DNA from: Orobanche coerulescens | Taxonomy: Eukaryota > Streptophyta > Magnoliopsida > Lamiales > Orobanchaceae | Length of the DNA stretch: 64,000 bases | NCBI GenBank assembly: GCA_033398695.1 | Contig: CM065817.1 | Location: 67,444,001-67,508,000 of the forward strand | Direction of reading: 5' to 3' | Shown: positions 31,831-43,805 of the stretch, in pieces | How positions within the stretch are numbered: position 1 is the stretch's first letter | Layout of the letters: each line of letters starts with the position of its first letter | The notes under the pieces: generated by a model | The model's input: the letters and a program-made list of their open reading frames with translations, nothing else | Told to the model about the DNA's origin: nothing | Databases searched by the model: none | Program-made: the position numbers and the translations under genes

Positions 31831-34200
31831 TGTAACACCCCAAACTAGGCGGATATTACGGTGCCGTGGACCCCAACTGGGACCCACCAGGCAAATAAAA
31901 GTTAATGAATACATGTATATTTTATATGAAGATAAAATATACAATACTGAATGAAAATGAATATCCAGACGGAAATCTGCAGCGGAAAATAAAATGGAGA
32001 AAACATGAATGACTGAAAGGACTGGGGCCCCCTACTAGTATCACTGGGACTCGTCGCCGTCAACATTCTCTTCCCGTGCTTTAGCCTTGCCATGACCTGA
32101 AAACAACATCCCCCAACGGGGTCAGTTACACAAAACAACAATGCTCAAGAGTTGAATAAACACAATCATGATATATCTTAATTATGAAATTAAGCTGAAG
32201 AGAGGCATCATAGTACGCCCGTAATGGTATGTTCAAGTGCACAAGACGAGTGTCCAGACACACCCGCCCTTGTACCTAGTTAGTCTCACGGAGGTACGTT
32301 ACCGTATGCACAATCTATTGTGTCGGTGAACCCGATCACATGACTATCATGTGCCCGACTAAAAATTCCACACATCCCCACCCGGCCACGCAATATGAAC
32401 CCAGAAGGCCACAAGAGCAAAAGTGACCAATGAATATTAATGAATAACAATTCAACAAGGGTCAAGAATGACTCACCGAGATGAGATAATAATGAAATTA
32501 ATGGTAGCTCATTGAAATGATTACAACCATCGTTCCTCGTGAATTGAATGATTAGTTTGATAATTAAAAGTCTCAACATGATTATTATACTATCAATGAA
32601 TTATGATTATGAATGCACAAAAATGAAAGGAATGAGTATCCTTTTAACCGAGTAAGAATTAACTTACACAACACCAGTGAAAAATGTCCTTCCTCAAACA
32701 AACGTCCTAAAATGAGATGTCGGTCGCTCGAACAACCTTGAATAACATAATTACCAATAATCCGCTATACGTATCAAGCATGAATCATGACCAACTCAAA
32801 GGTCGACACAACAATATCCAAACTCATTGAGGCATTCAAACAAACACTTAGCGAACATCATCCGTTGATTATAACCAATCCCAAATATATCGAAACCAAA
32901 CTCTAAAATGAGTAGTTCAATCCAACAAAACACCTTCAATGATATCAATAATCCAATAGGAAACCACAACTCATGGTTATGACAACCATAATCGGAAACC
33001 CCCCAAAATAACCAAAGTCAACATCAAGGGTTCTTGATTAATTTCTCTAAATATTCATAAAATCCGAAAAACACATCAATAAATCTGTAGGAATACATGT
33101 ATCCAAGGTAGATAATCCATATCTAACATATTACAACATAATAGCAAGCTTACGCGAAGAGATCGGAAGGAAAATACTCAAAATCCGAAATTCTAGATCC
33201 AAGAAATCATTACCTTGATTTGATGTGTTGGAGAGGATGAAATGATGATTAATCCAAATGATAAGCTTGAAGATGACGATAGATGGATTCAGCTCAAAGA
33301 AAGCTCTCCAAAATGTCCGAAATTGCCCAAAATCGTTGAAGGAATGAAGTGAAATGAAAAATGACGAATCTGGACTGCACTGTCTAATTTATACTGGTCC
33401 CAGCTTAGCGCACGCTATGACCTGATATGTAGCATGCGCTAATGGGTTAACCGGACAGTCCAGTGAGCTCTGAATGGCTCGTTAGCGTACGCTACGAACT
33501 TGGTAGCGTGCGATAACGTCTTCCCGATAGCGTGCATTAACCGAAAAAGTTAGCGTGCGCTAACTAATATCTGATGCCCAGTAACTGAAGTCCAGAACCT
33601 CTTGTCCTCTGACCTGCTTGCGATAGCGTGCGCTACACCTAAAACTCTGCATGTGCTACTACACCATTAGCGTACGCTAAAATCTACTCATAGCGTGGGC
33701 TATGAATTATTCCAATTCAGTCCAGTACGCACTGGACTCTGCCTGATCGACCTTACTGCGCGCTACACTGATTGCATAGCGTGCGCTATCCAAACTTACT
33801 AGCGCACGCTACTTACCATTCGTAGCGTGCGGTACTACAACTCGACTGCAGTCCAGTGCCTTCTGGACTGTCTGCCTGAACCACATTAGCGTGTGCTAAT
33901 GCTGAGAGGTAGCATGCGCTACCCGTACTCAATTAGCGCGCGCTAAAGAGAGTACGTAGCATGCGCTACTCCTCACACACAGCCCACTACGAAAATGACA
34001 ATGATGATAAACACGGCTCGATCCTCCAACCAGGTAGAAAGACGAATAATAACTGACACACGATACAAATTACTCTGAACGGTAAATACAATGATTGAAT
34101 ATGAATGATGAATGATTATTAATGAGTGAAAATTACTGAGTGACAATTACTGAATGATAATTACTGAATGATAATGAATGAATTACAACCGGGTATTATA
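31831..34200 (-). repeat. gypsy C LTR b (middle, shared)
   Basis: Begins TGTAACACCCCAAACTAGGC on the plus strand and ends GGGTATTATA (the terminal CA has become TA). 2,370 bp: a 91-bp piece present in LTR a and c is missing at 31910, with GAAT at both sides of the lost piece. It acts as 3' LTR of C2 and 5' LTR of C1. TATA at 33386-33394. Confidence 0.93.
33406..33968 (-). repeat. array of TAGCGTGCGCTA-type inverted repeats, LTR b
   Basis: Same array as in LTR a with two further copies (GTGTGCTAATG and TAGCATGCGCTA near 33888-33925) that are lost in LTR a. Most differences between copies are C/T or G/A changes at CpG. Confidence 0.9.
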
Positions 34201-34219
34201 TACTCCCCCCTTAAAAGAG
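34201..34219 (-). other. polypurine tract of gypsy C2
   Basis: Minus strand TCTTTTAAGGGGGGAGTA next to LTR b. Confidence 0.82.
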
Positions 34220-34233
34220 TTTCGTCCCCGAAA

Positions 34234-35552
34234 CTAAGGGTCAAACAACTCAGGATAACTCTCCCGCATACTATCCTAGGTCTCCCAAGTAGCCTCTTCG
34301 ACTCCGTGACTAGACCACTGAATTTTAACCAAAGGAATCGTATTGTTCCTCAACTATTTGATTCGCCGCTCTAAAACTCGTATAGGACGCTCCTCATACG
34401 AATGATCATCGGCAATCTCTATTTCGTCGAATTGAAGTATGTGACTCGGGTCGGCAACATACTTCCGCAACTGAGAGACGTGAAACACATTATGAATTCG
34501 GCTCAATGCCGGAGGTAAAGCCAATCGATAAGCCAGATTGCCTACTCGATCCGAAATCTCAAACGGTCCAATGAATCTCAAACTTAACTTTCCCCGCTTC
34601 CCGAAATGGAAGATACCTCGAGTCGGTGATACTTTGACCAAAACATGGTCACCTGCCTCGAACTCTAATGGTCGACGACAATTATCTGCATATGATTTCT
34701 ATCAACTCTGAGCGGTCAACAAACGACTCCTGATCAAAGCTACCTTCTCACGGTCGGCTACAAGCATATCGGGCTCGGTGCCGATTGATTCTGATAAGTC
34801 ATCCCAACAAAAAGGAGATCGACAACGACGACCGTACAAGGCCTCGTAAGGTGCCATCTTAATCGAAGCATGCCAACTATTATTATACGTGAACTCGATT
34901 AACGATTGTTGTGCTTCCTAATCGTCCTTCCAATTGAGAACACATGCCCTCAACATGTCCTTTAATGTCTGAATAGTCCTCTCTCATTGTCCGTTGGACT
35001 GAGGATGAAAAGCTGTGCTGAAATTAAGCTGAGTTCCCATAGCACGATGAACTGATTTCCAAAAATGTGACACGAATCGTCCGTCACGATCGGAAACGAT
35101 ACTCTTAGGAGTACCGTGCAGTCTCACTATCTCTTTGATGAACAATTGGGCAAGTCTCTCAGGACCACACGTATCCTTAATCTCAAGGAAATGAGCTGAC
35201 TTAGTTAGACGATCTACAATTACCCAAATTGTATTCCTGCCACGACGACTCATTGGCAAACTCGTGATGAAGTCCATAGAAATATCTTCCCACTTTCACT
35301 CTGGAATAGGAAGTGGTTTCAGCATACCCGCCAGTCGCTGATGTTCTATCTTGACTTGCTGATAGGTTAAACATCTCGAAACAAATTCTGCGACTTCTCG
35401 CTTCATATTACTCCACCAGTAATTTTGTTTCAAGTCTTTGTACATCTTGCTAGACCCCAGATGAATGGAATATGGGGTAGCATGAGCTTCTCTCAGAATC
35501 GAGTTTTTTTTTTCAGCTTGTCATTCGCTGGTACGCATAACCGATTCTTAAG
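34234..35552 (-). pseudogene. gypsy C2 integrase and chromodomain-like tail
   Basis: From the TGA at 35553-35555 inward: the zinc region (35300-35550) is frameshifted at an A-run (35505-35514), one base longer than in C1. The core is better kept than in C1: [20 protein letters not shown] contains the first catalytic Asp, KSIVSDRDGRFVSHFWK the second, but a stop at 34984-34986 falls right before the Glu segment ERTIQTLKDML. More stops lie near 34700-34920. The open piece 34641-34354 holds KVSPTRGIFHFGKRGKLSL and IHNVFHVSQLRKYVADPSHI, ending in the TAG 34354-34356 shared with C1. The natural end is TAG 34234-34236. Confidence 0.9.
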
Positions 35553-35970
35553 TCACAAAAGTCCATCGTCATGGACCACAAATCCAGGGGCTTTTCCCTG
35601 AGTCACATCATCTCGAATGCGCAACAAAAATGGGTCCGAACCTTGATTCACCCTGATCGCCTCCTCAAGTGGTGATGAAATCTCTAACGTACAAAGTTGC
35701 CCTTGTACTCGCTGTAACCAGACCTCGATCTCGGGTCTCAGAAATTCCTGCTGAAGCTCCTTCGGAACTGTTAAACGATCAAGCATCTGCTTCTGAACGG
35801 ACTTACGACTCAAGGCGTCGGCGACAATGTTCGCCTTACCCGGGTGGTATAGTATCTCAATATCATAATCTTTGATTAGTTCCAACCACCGCCTCAGTCG
35901 CTTATTAAACTCATTCTGAGTAAATATATACTTCAAACTATTATGATCGGTGAATATTTGACAGGTGATG
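35553..35970 (-). pseudogene. gypsy C2 RNase H, 3' half (after gypsy D)
   Basis: Directly next to the D LTR the frame reads [57 protein letters not shown] and on to [20 protein letters not shown], ending at the shared TGA 35553-35555. The first half of the domain is at 44381-44718. The junction word in C1 (GGTGACGCCATAAAG) shows the empty site. Confidence 0.92.
35966..35970. repeat. target-site duplication of gypsy D, left copy
   Basis: TGATG; the right copy at 44376-44380 is TGACG, as is the empty site in C1. The single C-to-T change is at a CpG. Confidence 0.88.
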
Positions 35971-36910
35971 TGTAACACCCCCAATCCGCTTAGGGATATT
36001 ACACGCCGTAGACCCTCTCCTCGAGGATCTACCAGGCTGATAACTAAAATCAAACATCGCCTTTAAGGCTAAAATGACTCAGTAGACCGATTTGGTCTTT
36101 CAATAAATACATACAACTCAAATACAACTCATGCCCATGCAGGGGTCAAAATACAACCACACCCGTACAACGGGAAAAATATACTGCAGCGGAAAAGAAA
36201 ATACAACTAGACCAATACGACAGCAACGGATCCTCGTGTGATTAGTATCGTTCATCTTTCATCATCCTTCGTGCTGACCCTGTGCTATGCTCCAAAACCT
36301 GAATGCAAAAATAGACATCCACCCCCCGAATACTCGGGGGTTAGCAAAACTCCACTGTTTTGCTAGTGCAAGTACAAGTGCAAAAATACGAGCCATACAA
36401 TTCACATTCCATGAATAACAATAACCAGGAATCCTCAAAGATCCAAACATAATGAAAAGTACTTCCCGAGGCAAGAGTTTCGGTAAAACATTCCAAAACC
36501 GAAAGACCACACTTAAGGGGAAACAATTTGTAAAACAGTTTAAAATGCCATCGAGAGTTTTAAAAAAAACAATTTAGGATTATCAAATCCTAATCTTTCC
36601 AAAATCAACAGGGTCACAGCCCAAAGGTTTTGTTTTCGCAAATAGAAAACCGACAACAATTCACAGTCCAAAGCCCAATATCACGTGCCCTCGACGGATG
36701 TAAAAATCAACAAAACATAATCGCGCACGCGCATCGCCTAGGACCGGGACGAAGCCACAAATCCCACTCGAGGCCTCGAAGGACCCTCCCGAGCTGGCTA
36801 GCGAAACAAATCACACACATGCATCGCCTTGGGAACAGGGTAATACCATTGATCCCGCCCGAGGCCTCGAAGGACCCTCCCGAGCTGGCTAGCTAAACAA
36901 ATCACAACAT

Positions 36911-37052
36911 CTCACGGTTGGATCAATCACTTGTTGCATCCTGGCCACATGATCGCATGCCATGTGCCACCGTAGATTAACTTTGGCGCTCACGGTTGGA
37001 TCAGTCACTTGTTGCATCCTGGCCACATGATCACATGCCATGTGCCACCGTA
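36911..37052. repeat. 78-bp minisatellite in D LTR 1, two copies
   Basis: Unit starts CTCACGGTTGGATCAATCAC and ends near GTGCCACCGTAG plus a variable tail. Copies start at 36911 and 36989. The other LTR has three copies. Confidence 0.9.
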
Positions 37053-37992
37053 GGCCCCGCCCACATTCACACAATCACACACATAGCACAATGCAACAAA
37101 GATATCCAAATAATTCATCCAGAGGCATCAACACTTAGCAAAACACCACGTCAAACCATAACGCACCGAAATGAAATAATATACGTCCACACGAAATACC
37201 AAGTGCAACATCAACACCAAACATATCCATATAGTTCACATAGTCATTCTCAAACCACACCATTTACAAAACACACGCGTTTTGAAAGCAAGCCTTTAAC
37301 AAGGCTAAACCGAATCTTTGAAAGTGAAATTCAAACGATTAAATAAACACAAGGAGACGATCACTAATTATCATATCCATAAAACAAGAATAGTATGGAC
37401 AAGGTACTTGCCTCGAAATCGGCACGCAAGTATTCCGACGAACACGGCTCAACTGGAAAGCTTCGAAACGCCCGATGCTATCGAAAAGGAAGACGACAAC
37501 GAACGAAAGGGTTCAACTCGGTTTCTTCGCAAGAACCTCGACCCTAATAACATATAATTAATAAATTAACGATCATATGATGAAGAATAATCGTAGAACG
37601 ACCGAAAATCCCTCTATGATATTTTACCGGACACCTTCAAGGCGTCGGTCAAGAACTCGACCCAAACAACGAATCGATACGATCCAACCATGGAATAACA
37701 AGGGAAATGATATAATACATCTAAATAATCATCAATCCATCACAATCCTAAGTTAAATCGGATTAAACGGACGAAATCGAACAAAATACCCAAAATCCCC
37801 AAAATTAGATTTCAAGAAATCTAACCTTGATTCGGTAGATCGGAGGAGGTTATAGGATGGATTATTGATGATATAAACTCCAAGACTTCATGGATTGATT
37901 GCACAACAACATCTAATCACGAATCTCTAAGCCACAGCCGCGGAAGAAATTGAGAGGAATGAGAAAAATGGGTGAAAACCCGACTGCAGGGC

Positions 37993-38000
37993 CTTAAATA
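37993..38000 (-). promoter_or_regulatory. TATA-like box of gypsy D LTR 1
   Basis: Minus strand CCTATTTAAGGCC; it lies 18 bp downstream (element sense) of the palindrome array. The same site is at 43661-43668 in LTR 2. Confidence 0.55.
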
Positions 38001-38018
38001 GGCTGACTGCCGGCCGAG

Positions 38019-38137
38019 TTACGTACGTAACCGGCCAAGGCTTACGTACGTAACCGAGTCACTGCCCCAAATCTGCCGGCCCGTTACGTACGTAACCGGC
38101 CAGGGCCTTACGTACGTAACCGGCCTTACGTACGTAA
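38019..38137 (-). repeat. array of TTACGTACGTAA palindromes, D LTR 1
   Basis: Five perfect 12-mers: 38019-38030 and near 38043, 38084, 38108-38119 and 38126-38137, embedded in CGGCC-rich spacers. Each 12-mer holds two overlapping TACGTA words, known as A-box type ACGT cores bound by plant bZIP proteins. All five remain perfect here. Confidence 0.93.
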
Positions 38138-38707
38138 CTGCCGAGCACTACCGGCCGTAACTCGGCCAGTGCCGGCCTGGGCCCAGACTGCCCGGCCATG
38201 ACTCGGCTGGGGCCAACTCCGACGGCCCGAACGACCCCAAAACCCAAACCTGAATACGAATCGATGATACAGTTACGAAGTACTCGCAAATAGGAATCCG
38301 AGCACTAAGAGAACACACGATTCCGACTACCCGAAGGCTCGAAATTCGACAACGGAAAGTAATTACCCCAAACTTTGGGAAATTACGAAAATGGCCCAAA
38401 ACGCCCGAAAATCATGATACGTGATCGAATAACCAAACCGAAGTTCACAACACGTCTAACAAATTTAAACGGACTTACGGGAAACTCGAAACAGCAGTTT
38501 CGGACGAGATTCGCAAGAATCGAACTCAAGTGCGGAAAAGTCGCCAAAAAGCACGGAACTCAACAAAACGATACCGAAACGAGCTCGGATGACAAAAAGT
38601 GCAGAATTAATCATTCTCGGAATGACGAAACGGTCATGAGCGACTCGTCAAAATGGACTTTCTCCGAAAAAAAGAAATTACCGGAAATCGAAATTACGGG
38701 TATTACA

Positions 38708-38728
38708 TTCTACCCTCCTTAAAAGAAG
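38708..38728 (-). other. polypurine tract of gypsy D
   Basis: Minus strand CTTTTAAGGAGGGTAGAA directly before the LTR TG. Confidence 0.8.
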
Positions 38729-39098
38729 TTTCGTCCCGAAACTTAAAACAAGTAGGGAGAAGCAATATCCCGCCAGGAAAACTCAACGAGTTACACAAGA
38801 AATGTGTAACTTACGCCTATTGGAGAAACGTTACAAGCAACGCAAAGGAATATATGGCGTGAAAACACGCTCCACGACGACTAACACAACGCTACCGGTA
38901 GAGACATAATAAAATTAACAAGTGACAAGCGTCATCAAACAGATAGTACAATCAATTCAATTATCCGAATAATCACGAAACACAAAGCACCTATTACAAG
39001 GAAACACGCACAGTCGAGAAAACAGAAATTAAACACAAAACGATTCACAAGGAACAATCGCAAACAATTCGGACTACGCCGAAATCCTTAAGACTACA
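38729..39098 (-). other. gypsy D 3' non-coding part
   Basis: About 370 bp between the gag stop and the polypurine tract. No pol remnant is recognisable, so pol was lost cleanly. Confidence 0.7.
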
Positions 39099-40130
39099 CT
39101 AGGCATCTCCATGTCCTCTCGGAGCAGAGACGCCACCTCGATCCCCAAATCTCTCGGCTACCGTCTCACAATGCACGGCTCGGTGACCCACCTGGCCACA
39201 CTCGAAACAGCTCACTAACGGTGAACGACAGTTCTTCGCGGTATGGCCCGCTCGACTACAGTTATAACACGTCTTCGAGCTGCTCGTGTTACTCACTGTA
39301 GGGGTACTACTCCTCTGACCACGCGAGCGAGGAACCCTCTTGGAATGACGATACGAAGCCCCAGCCTCAGGGGGCCCATTCCCCTGATTTCCTGAAAACT
39401 CCCCAATGGTTTTTTGTTTCTTAGAGTTAGACATATTCTCAGTCGATGATCTGGATAGGTCATAGGCTAACGCCCGATTCTGATAATCTCTCAAGGAAGT
39501 ACAAGTGAGACCTGCCATGTATTGACGAATCTCCGGCTTCATCCGTCTACTAAAATGACAGATCTTATCCTCCTCCGTCCTTACTTGATCCTGCACATAG
39601 TTGAGCTGTTTGCTAAAATCAATAATAACTTGAGACAGCGGTACATCTTACGGTTTCGCCGAAAAGAATTCATTAATCCTCTGATTTATGATCGGCTCCG
39701 GACAAAACTCATCTCTCATGAATCTCTGGAACTCTGCCCACGTGACAACACGATCTCGAGGCTTAACAGCCTCCCACCAGCTAGCGGCATCTTTGTCGAG
39801 AAGATACTGAGCGACCGGTACCTTACGTTCTTCTGGACAATCAACTACCTCGAATATGTTTTCCAACTGGAAGAGCCAACTATCCCAACCTAATGCATCT
39901 GCAGCACCAGCGAAACGAGGGGGATACATACGAACCACTTCTCGAAGCCACTGATTTGCACCAGTGTTCTGGGTCACATCTGTAACACGCTGAACTGCCT
40001 GAGTCAACTGAGTCATCTGAGTGGCTACCTGCTGCAAAATAGTAACAACACCAATACTAATACCATCACCGGCAGCATGATCCCGATCACGCATCTGATT
40101 GCCACGACCACGACCTCGGCCCCTCGGCAT
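39099..40130 (-). pseudogene. gypsy D gag, one in-frame stop
   Basis: Starts MPRGRGRGRGNQMRDRDHAA at 40130; the open frame extends 22 codons upstream but this Arg/Gly-rich start matches gag starts of related elements. The gag domain covers about residues 70-170: MYPPRFAGAADALGWDSWLF, NIFEVVDCPEERKVPVAQYL, ASWWEAVKPRDRVVTWAEFQ, FMRDEFCPEPI. A TAA at 39648-39650 (after EFFSAKP) interrupts an otherwise continuous frame. The second part holds two zinc knuckles, CYNCSRAGHTAKNC and CFECGQVGHRAVHC, and ends VSAPRGHGDA. Total about 343 codons. It would bind and package RNA; with only one nonsense change and intact knuckles, it was functional until lately. Confidence 0.9.
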
Positions 40131-41542
40131 ACTGAATAAGTAATGACTCAGCACAACAGAAAAATCATAACACATACCACAGACAACGATTTCCATTGTA
40201 AAGCAACACGCATACTAAAATCATAGCAACGACGGTATCGTTCAGCGACCTCAACGGCCCGAACGATAACCAGCACATAATCACAAAACATCATGGAACA
40301 ATCACACATATACACGAATGTACCAACCCAAGCTTCAACAGCTCACACCCATGCGACAACACGCAAATCACCACGAGGCGACAAACAGTAAATACCAGTT
40401 CACACCTCTCACAGAGGGCTAGTACAACAAATGCGTGGCAACGTCTCGACGTTCATGCCACCAATTCGATCATACTTGGGAGCAAACACCATAACGACAA
40501 TGCAAACATCATACATACATTCCCAAACGCAAACGGGAATTGATAGGTTTTAAAAAAATGAAAACCACCTCTTGAAAATAATTTAGAAAAACACCGGTTG
40601 ATCTTGAGTATCATCTTTCAAAAAAAAGTAAAACCGTGAAACATCGTTATCGAGACTTTGGAAAACCATTTCGCATTTGTTAAAAATGAGGACACTTTCT
40701 GATAGTGAAAAACTTTCAGAATATTCGACCCTCGGGTCTAAGTAAAAGTGTTTATAAAACATTGAAAATATCTCAAAACATTTTGGTCCTCGAGGTAGAA
40801 GAATTTTGAAATATATTGTGGCACCTTGGATGTACCACGAGAAAATAATTCATTTTAAAAGTACGTTTCGAAATTTATTTTCTAAGATACTCAAGGTTTT
40901 CAAAGATAATTCAATGGGCTAGAATGCCCAAAAATTTCAGGTAATTACACGGAACAATATAGCGCCGTGGGTCCCGCGCCGGAACCCACCAGGCTAAAAA
41001 CCATTTATAAACTACCAAAAAGGCCGATGACGGTAATATTTCAAAAACTCACAAAATCCATTTATAAAATACTAAATTCCGTCATAAGAATTTCGCCAAG
41101 ATGATCAAGGCCATAATGCCAAAAACTCGGTTAAGGGAATTGGTTTTTGAAATAAAACTCAGTCGGTAAAATTCCGAAAGCCATTACAAAAGAACTCACG
41201 CAGCGGGTAAAAGAAATAAAGTCAAACATGCACAATCCAGCAACACTACTCCTCATATGAACGAAATATGAGGGTCAAATAACCGCATATCAATAACTCA
41301 AAATCCATAAGAGGATTCCGTCACTTAACAAATAATCATAAAAATAGCTCGTGTCACACGAGGCACAACACAAAGAAGGGAGACCTCATCCACAGGTCGC
41401 ACGAAGATGATGATTGCCCACGATACTAATCACGACCAACAAGCTCAGACGACGCGTCGCGACACGGCTCAGTCAGACAAAATCCGACGAGACAAAAACT
41501 CAATAGACACCACTGACCCGACAGCCTAGGTTTCCACAACCT
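40131..41542 (-). other. gypsy D leader
   Basis: About 1.4 kb between the primer site and gag with no gene. A stretch at 40540-41100 is A-rich with words such as GAAAATAATTCATTTTAAAA. Long leaders are common in non-autonomous elements. Confidence 0.7.
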
Positions 41543-41557
41543 AAGCTCCGATACCAT
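41543..41557 (-). other. primer binding site of gypsy D
   Basis: Minus strand AATGGTATCGGAGCT, two to three bases inside the LTR end; complementary to initiator tRNA-Met. Confidence 0.88.
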
Positions 41558-42500
41558 TATGTAACACCCCCAATCCGCTTAGGGATATTACACGCCGTAG
41601 ACCCTCTCCTCGAGGATCTACTAGGATGATAACTAAAATCAAACATCGCCTTTAAGGCTAAAATGACTCAGTAGACCGATTTGGTCTTTCAATAAATACA
41701 TACAACTCAAATACAACTCATGCCCATGCAGGGGTCAAAATACAACCACACCCGTACAACGGGAAAAATATAGTGCAGCGGAAAAGAAAATATAACTAGA
41801 CCAATACGACAGCAACGGATCCTCGTGTGATTAGTATCGTTCATCTTTCATCATCCTTCGTGCCGAACCTGTGCTATGCTCCAAAACCTGAATGCAAAAA
41901 TAGACATCCACCCCCCAAATACTCGGGGGTTAGGAAAACTCCACTGTTTTGCTAGTGCAAGTACAAGTGCAAAAATACGAGCCATACAATTCACATTCCA
42001 CGAATAACAATAACCAGGAATCCTCAAAGATCCAAACATAATGAAAAGTACTTCCCGAGGCAAGAGTTTGGGTAAAACATTCCGAAACCGAAAGACCATA
42101 ATTAAGGGGAAACAATTTGTAAAACAGTTTAAAATGCCATCGAGAGTTTTAATAGAAAACAATTTAGGATTATCAAATCCTAATCTTTCCAAAATCAACA
42201 GGGTCACAGCCCAAAGGTTTTGTTTTCACAAATAGAAAACCGACAACAATTCACAGGCCAAAGCCCAATATCACGTGCCCTCGACGGACGTAAAAATCAA
42301 CAAAACATAATCGCGCACGCGCATCGCATAGGACCGGGACGAAGCCACAAATCCCACTCGAGGCCTCGAAGGACCCTCCCGAGCTGGCTAGCGAAACAAA
42401 TCACACACATGCATCGCCTTGGGAACAGGGTAATACCATTGATCTCGCCCGAGGCCTTGAAGGACCCTCCCGAGCTGCCTAGCTAAACAAATCACAACAT

Positions 42501-42721
42501 CTCACGGTTGGATCAATCACTTGTTGCATCCTGGCCACATGATCGCATGCCTTGTGCCACCGTAGATTAACTTTGGCGCTCACGGTTGGATCAGTCACTT
42601 GTTGCATCCTGGCCACATGATCACATGCCATGTGCCACCGTAGTTTTTCTTAGGCTCTCACGGTTGGATCAATCGCTTGTTGCATCCTGGCCACATGATC
42701 ACATGCCATGTGCCACCGTAG
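42501..42721. repeat. 78-bp minisatellite in D LTR 2, three copies
   Basis: Copies start at 42501, 42579 and 42657. The unit tails differ (ATTAACTTTGGCG against TTTTTCTTAGGCT), so the third copy did not arise by copying an existing unit of LTR 1 exactly. Confidence 0.9.
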
Positions 42722-43686
42722 GCCCCACCCACATTCACACAATCACACACATAGCACAATGCAACAAAGATATCCAAATAATTCATCCAGAGGCATCAAC
42801 GCCTAGCAAAACACCACGTCAAACCACAACGCACCGAAATGAAATAATATACGTCCACACGAAATACCAAGTGCAACATCAACACCAAACATATCCATAG
42901 AGTTCACATAGTCATTCTCAAACCACACCATTCACAAAACACACGCGTTTTGAAAGCAAGCCTTTAACAAGGCTAAACCGAATCTTTGAAAGTGAAATTC
43001 AAACGATTAAATAAACACAAGGAGACGATCACTAATTATCATATCCATAAAACAAGAATAGTATGGACAAGGTACTTGCCTCGAAATCGGCACGCAAGTA
43101 TTCCGACGAACACGGCTCAACCGGAAAGCTTCGAAACGCTCGATGCTATCGAAAAGGAAGACGACAACGAACGGAAGGGTTCAACTCGGTTTCTTCACAA
43201 GAACCTCGACCCTAATAACATATAATTAATAAATTAACGATCATACGATGAAGAATAATCGTAGAACGACCGAAAATCCCTCTGCGACATTTTACCGGAC
43301 ACCTTCAAGGCGTCGGTCAAGAACTCGACCCAAACAACGAATCAATACGATCCAACCATGGAATAGCAAGGGAAATGATATAATACATCTAAATAATCAT
43401 CAATCCATCACAATCCTAAGTTAAATCGGATTAAACGGATGAAATCGAACAAAATACCCAAAATCCCCAAAATTAGATTTCAAGAAATCTAACCTTGATT
43501 CGGTAGATCAGAGGAGGTTATAGGATGGATTATTGATGATATAAACTCCAAGATTTCATGGATTGATTGCACAACAACATCTAATCACGAATATCTAAGC
43601 CACAACCGCGGAAGAAATTAAGAGCAATGAGAAAAATGGGTGAAAACCCGACTGCAGGGCCTTAAATAGGCTGACTGCCAGCCTAG

Positions 43687-43805
43687 TTACGTACGTAACC
43701 GGCCAAGGCTTACGTACGTAACCGAGTCACTGCCCCAAATCTGCCGGCCCGTTACGTACATAACCGGCCAGGGCCTTACGTATGTAACCGGCCTTACATA
43801 CGTAA
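43687..43805 (-). repeat. TTACGTACGTAA array, D LTR 2
   Basis: Five 12-mers as in LTR 1, but three have one change each (TTACGTACATAA, TTACGTATGTAA, TTACATACGTAA), all C-to-T or G-to-A at CpG, as expected from methylated cytosine decay. TATA-like box at 43661-43668. Confidence 0.92.

Larger units (their letters stand above)
35971..38707 (-). repeat. gypsy D LTR 1 (3' in element sense)
   Basis: Plus strand begins TGTAACACCCCCAATCCGCT and ends ATTACGGGTATTACA. It contains two imperfect copies of an approximately 110-bp unit around GAGGCCTCGAAGGACCCTCC (36770-36905), two copies of a 78-bp minisatellite (36911-37052), and a TTACGTACGTAA array (38019-38137) next to a TATA-like box. Confidence 0.95.

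Noticed and set aside
38059..38399. Minus-strand frames rich in Gly, Arg and Pro (also 43727-44067)
   Set aside because: They run through the palindrome array and CGGCC-rich spacers of the gypsy D LTR and exist in both LTR copies.
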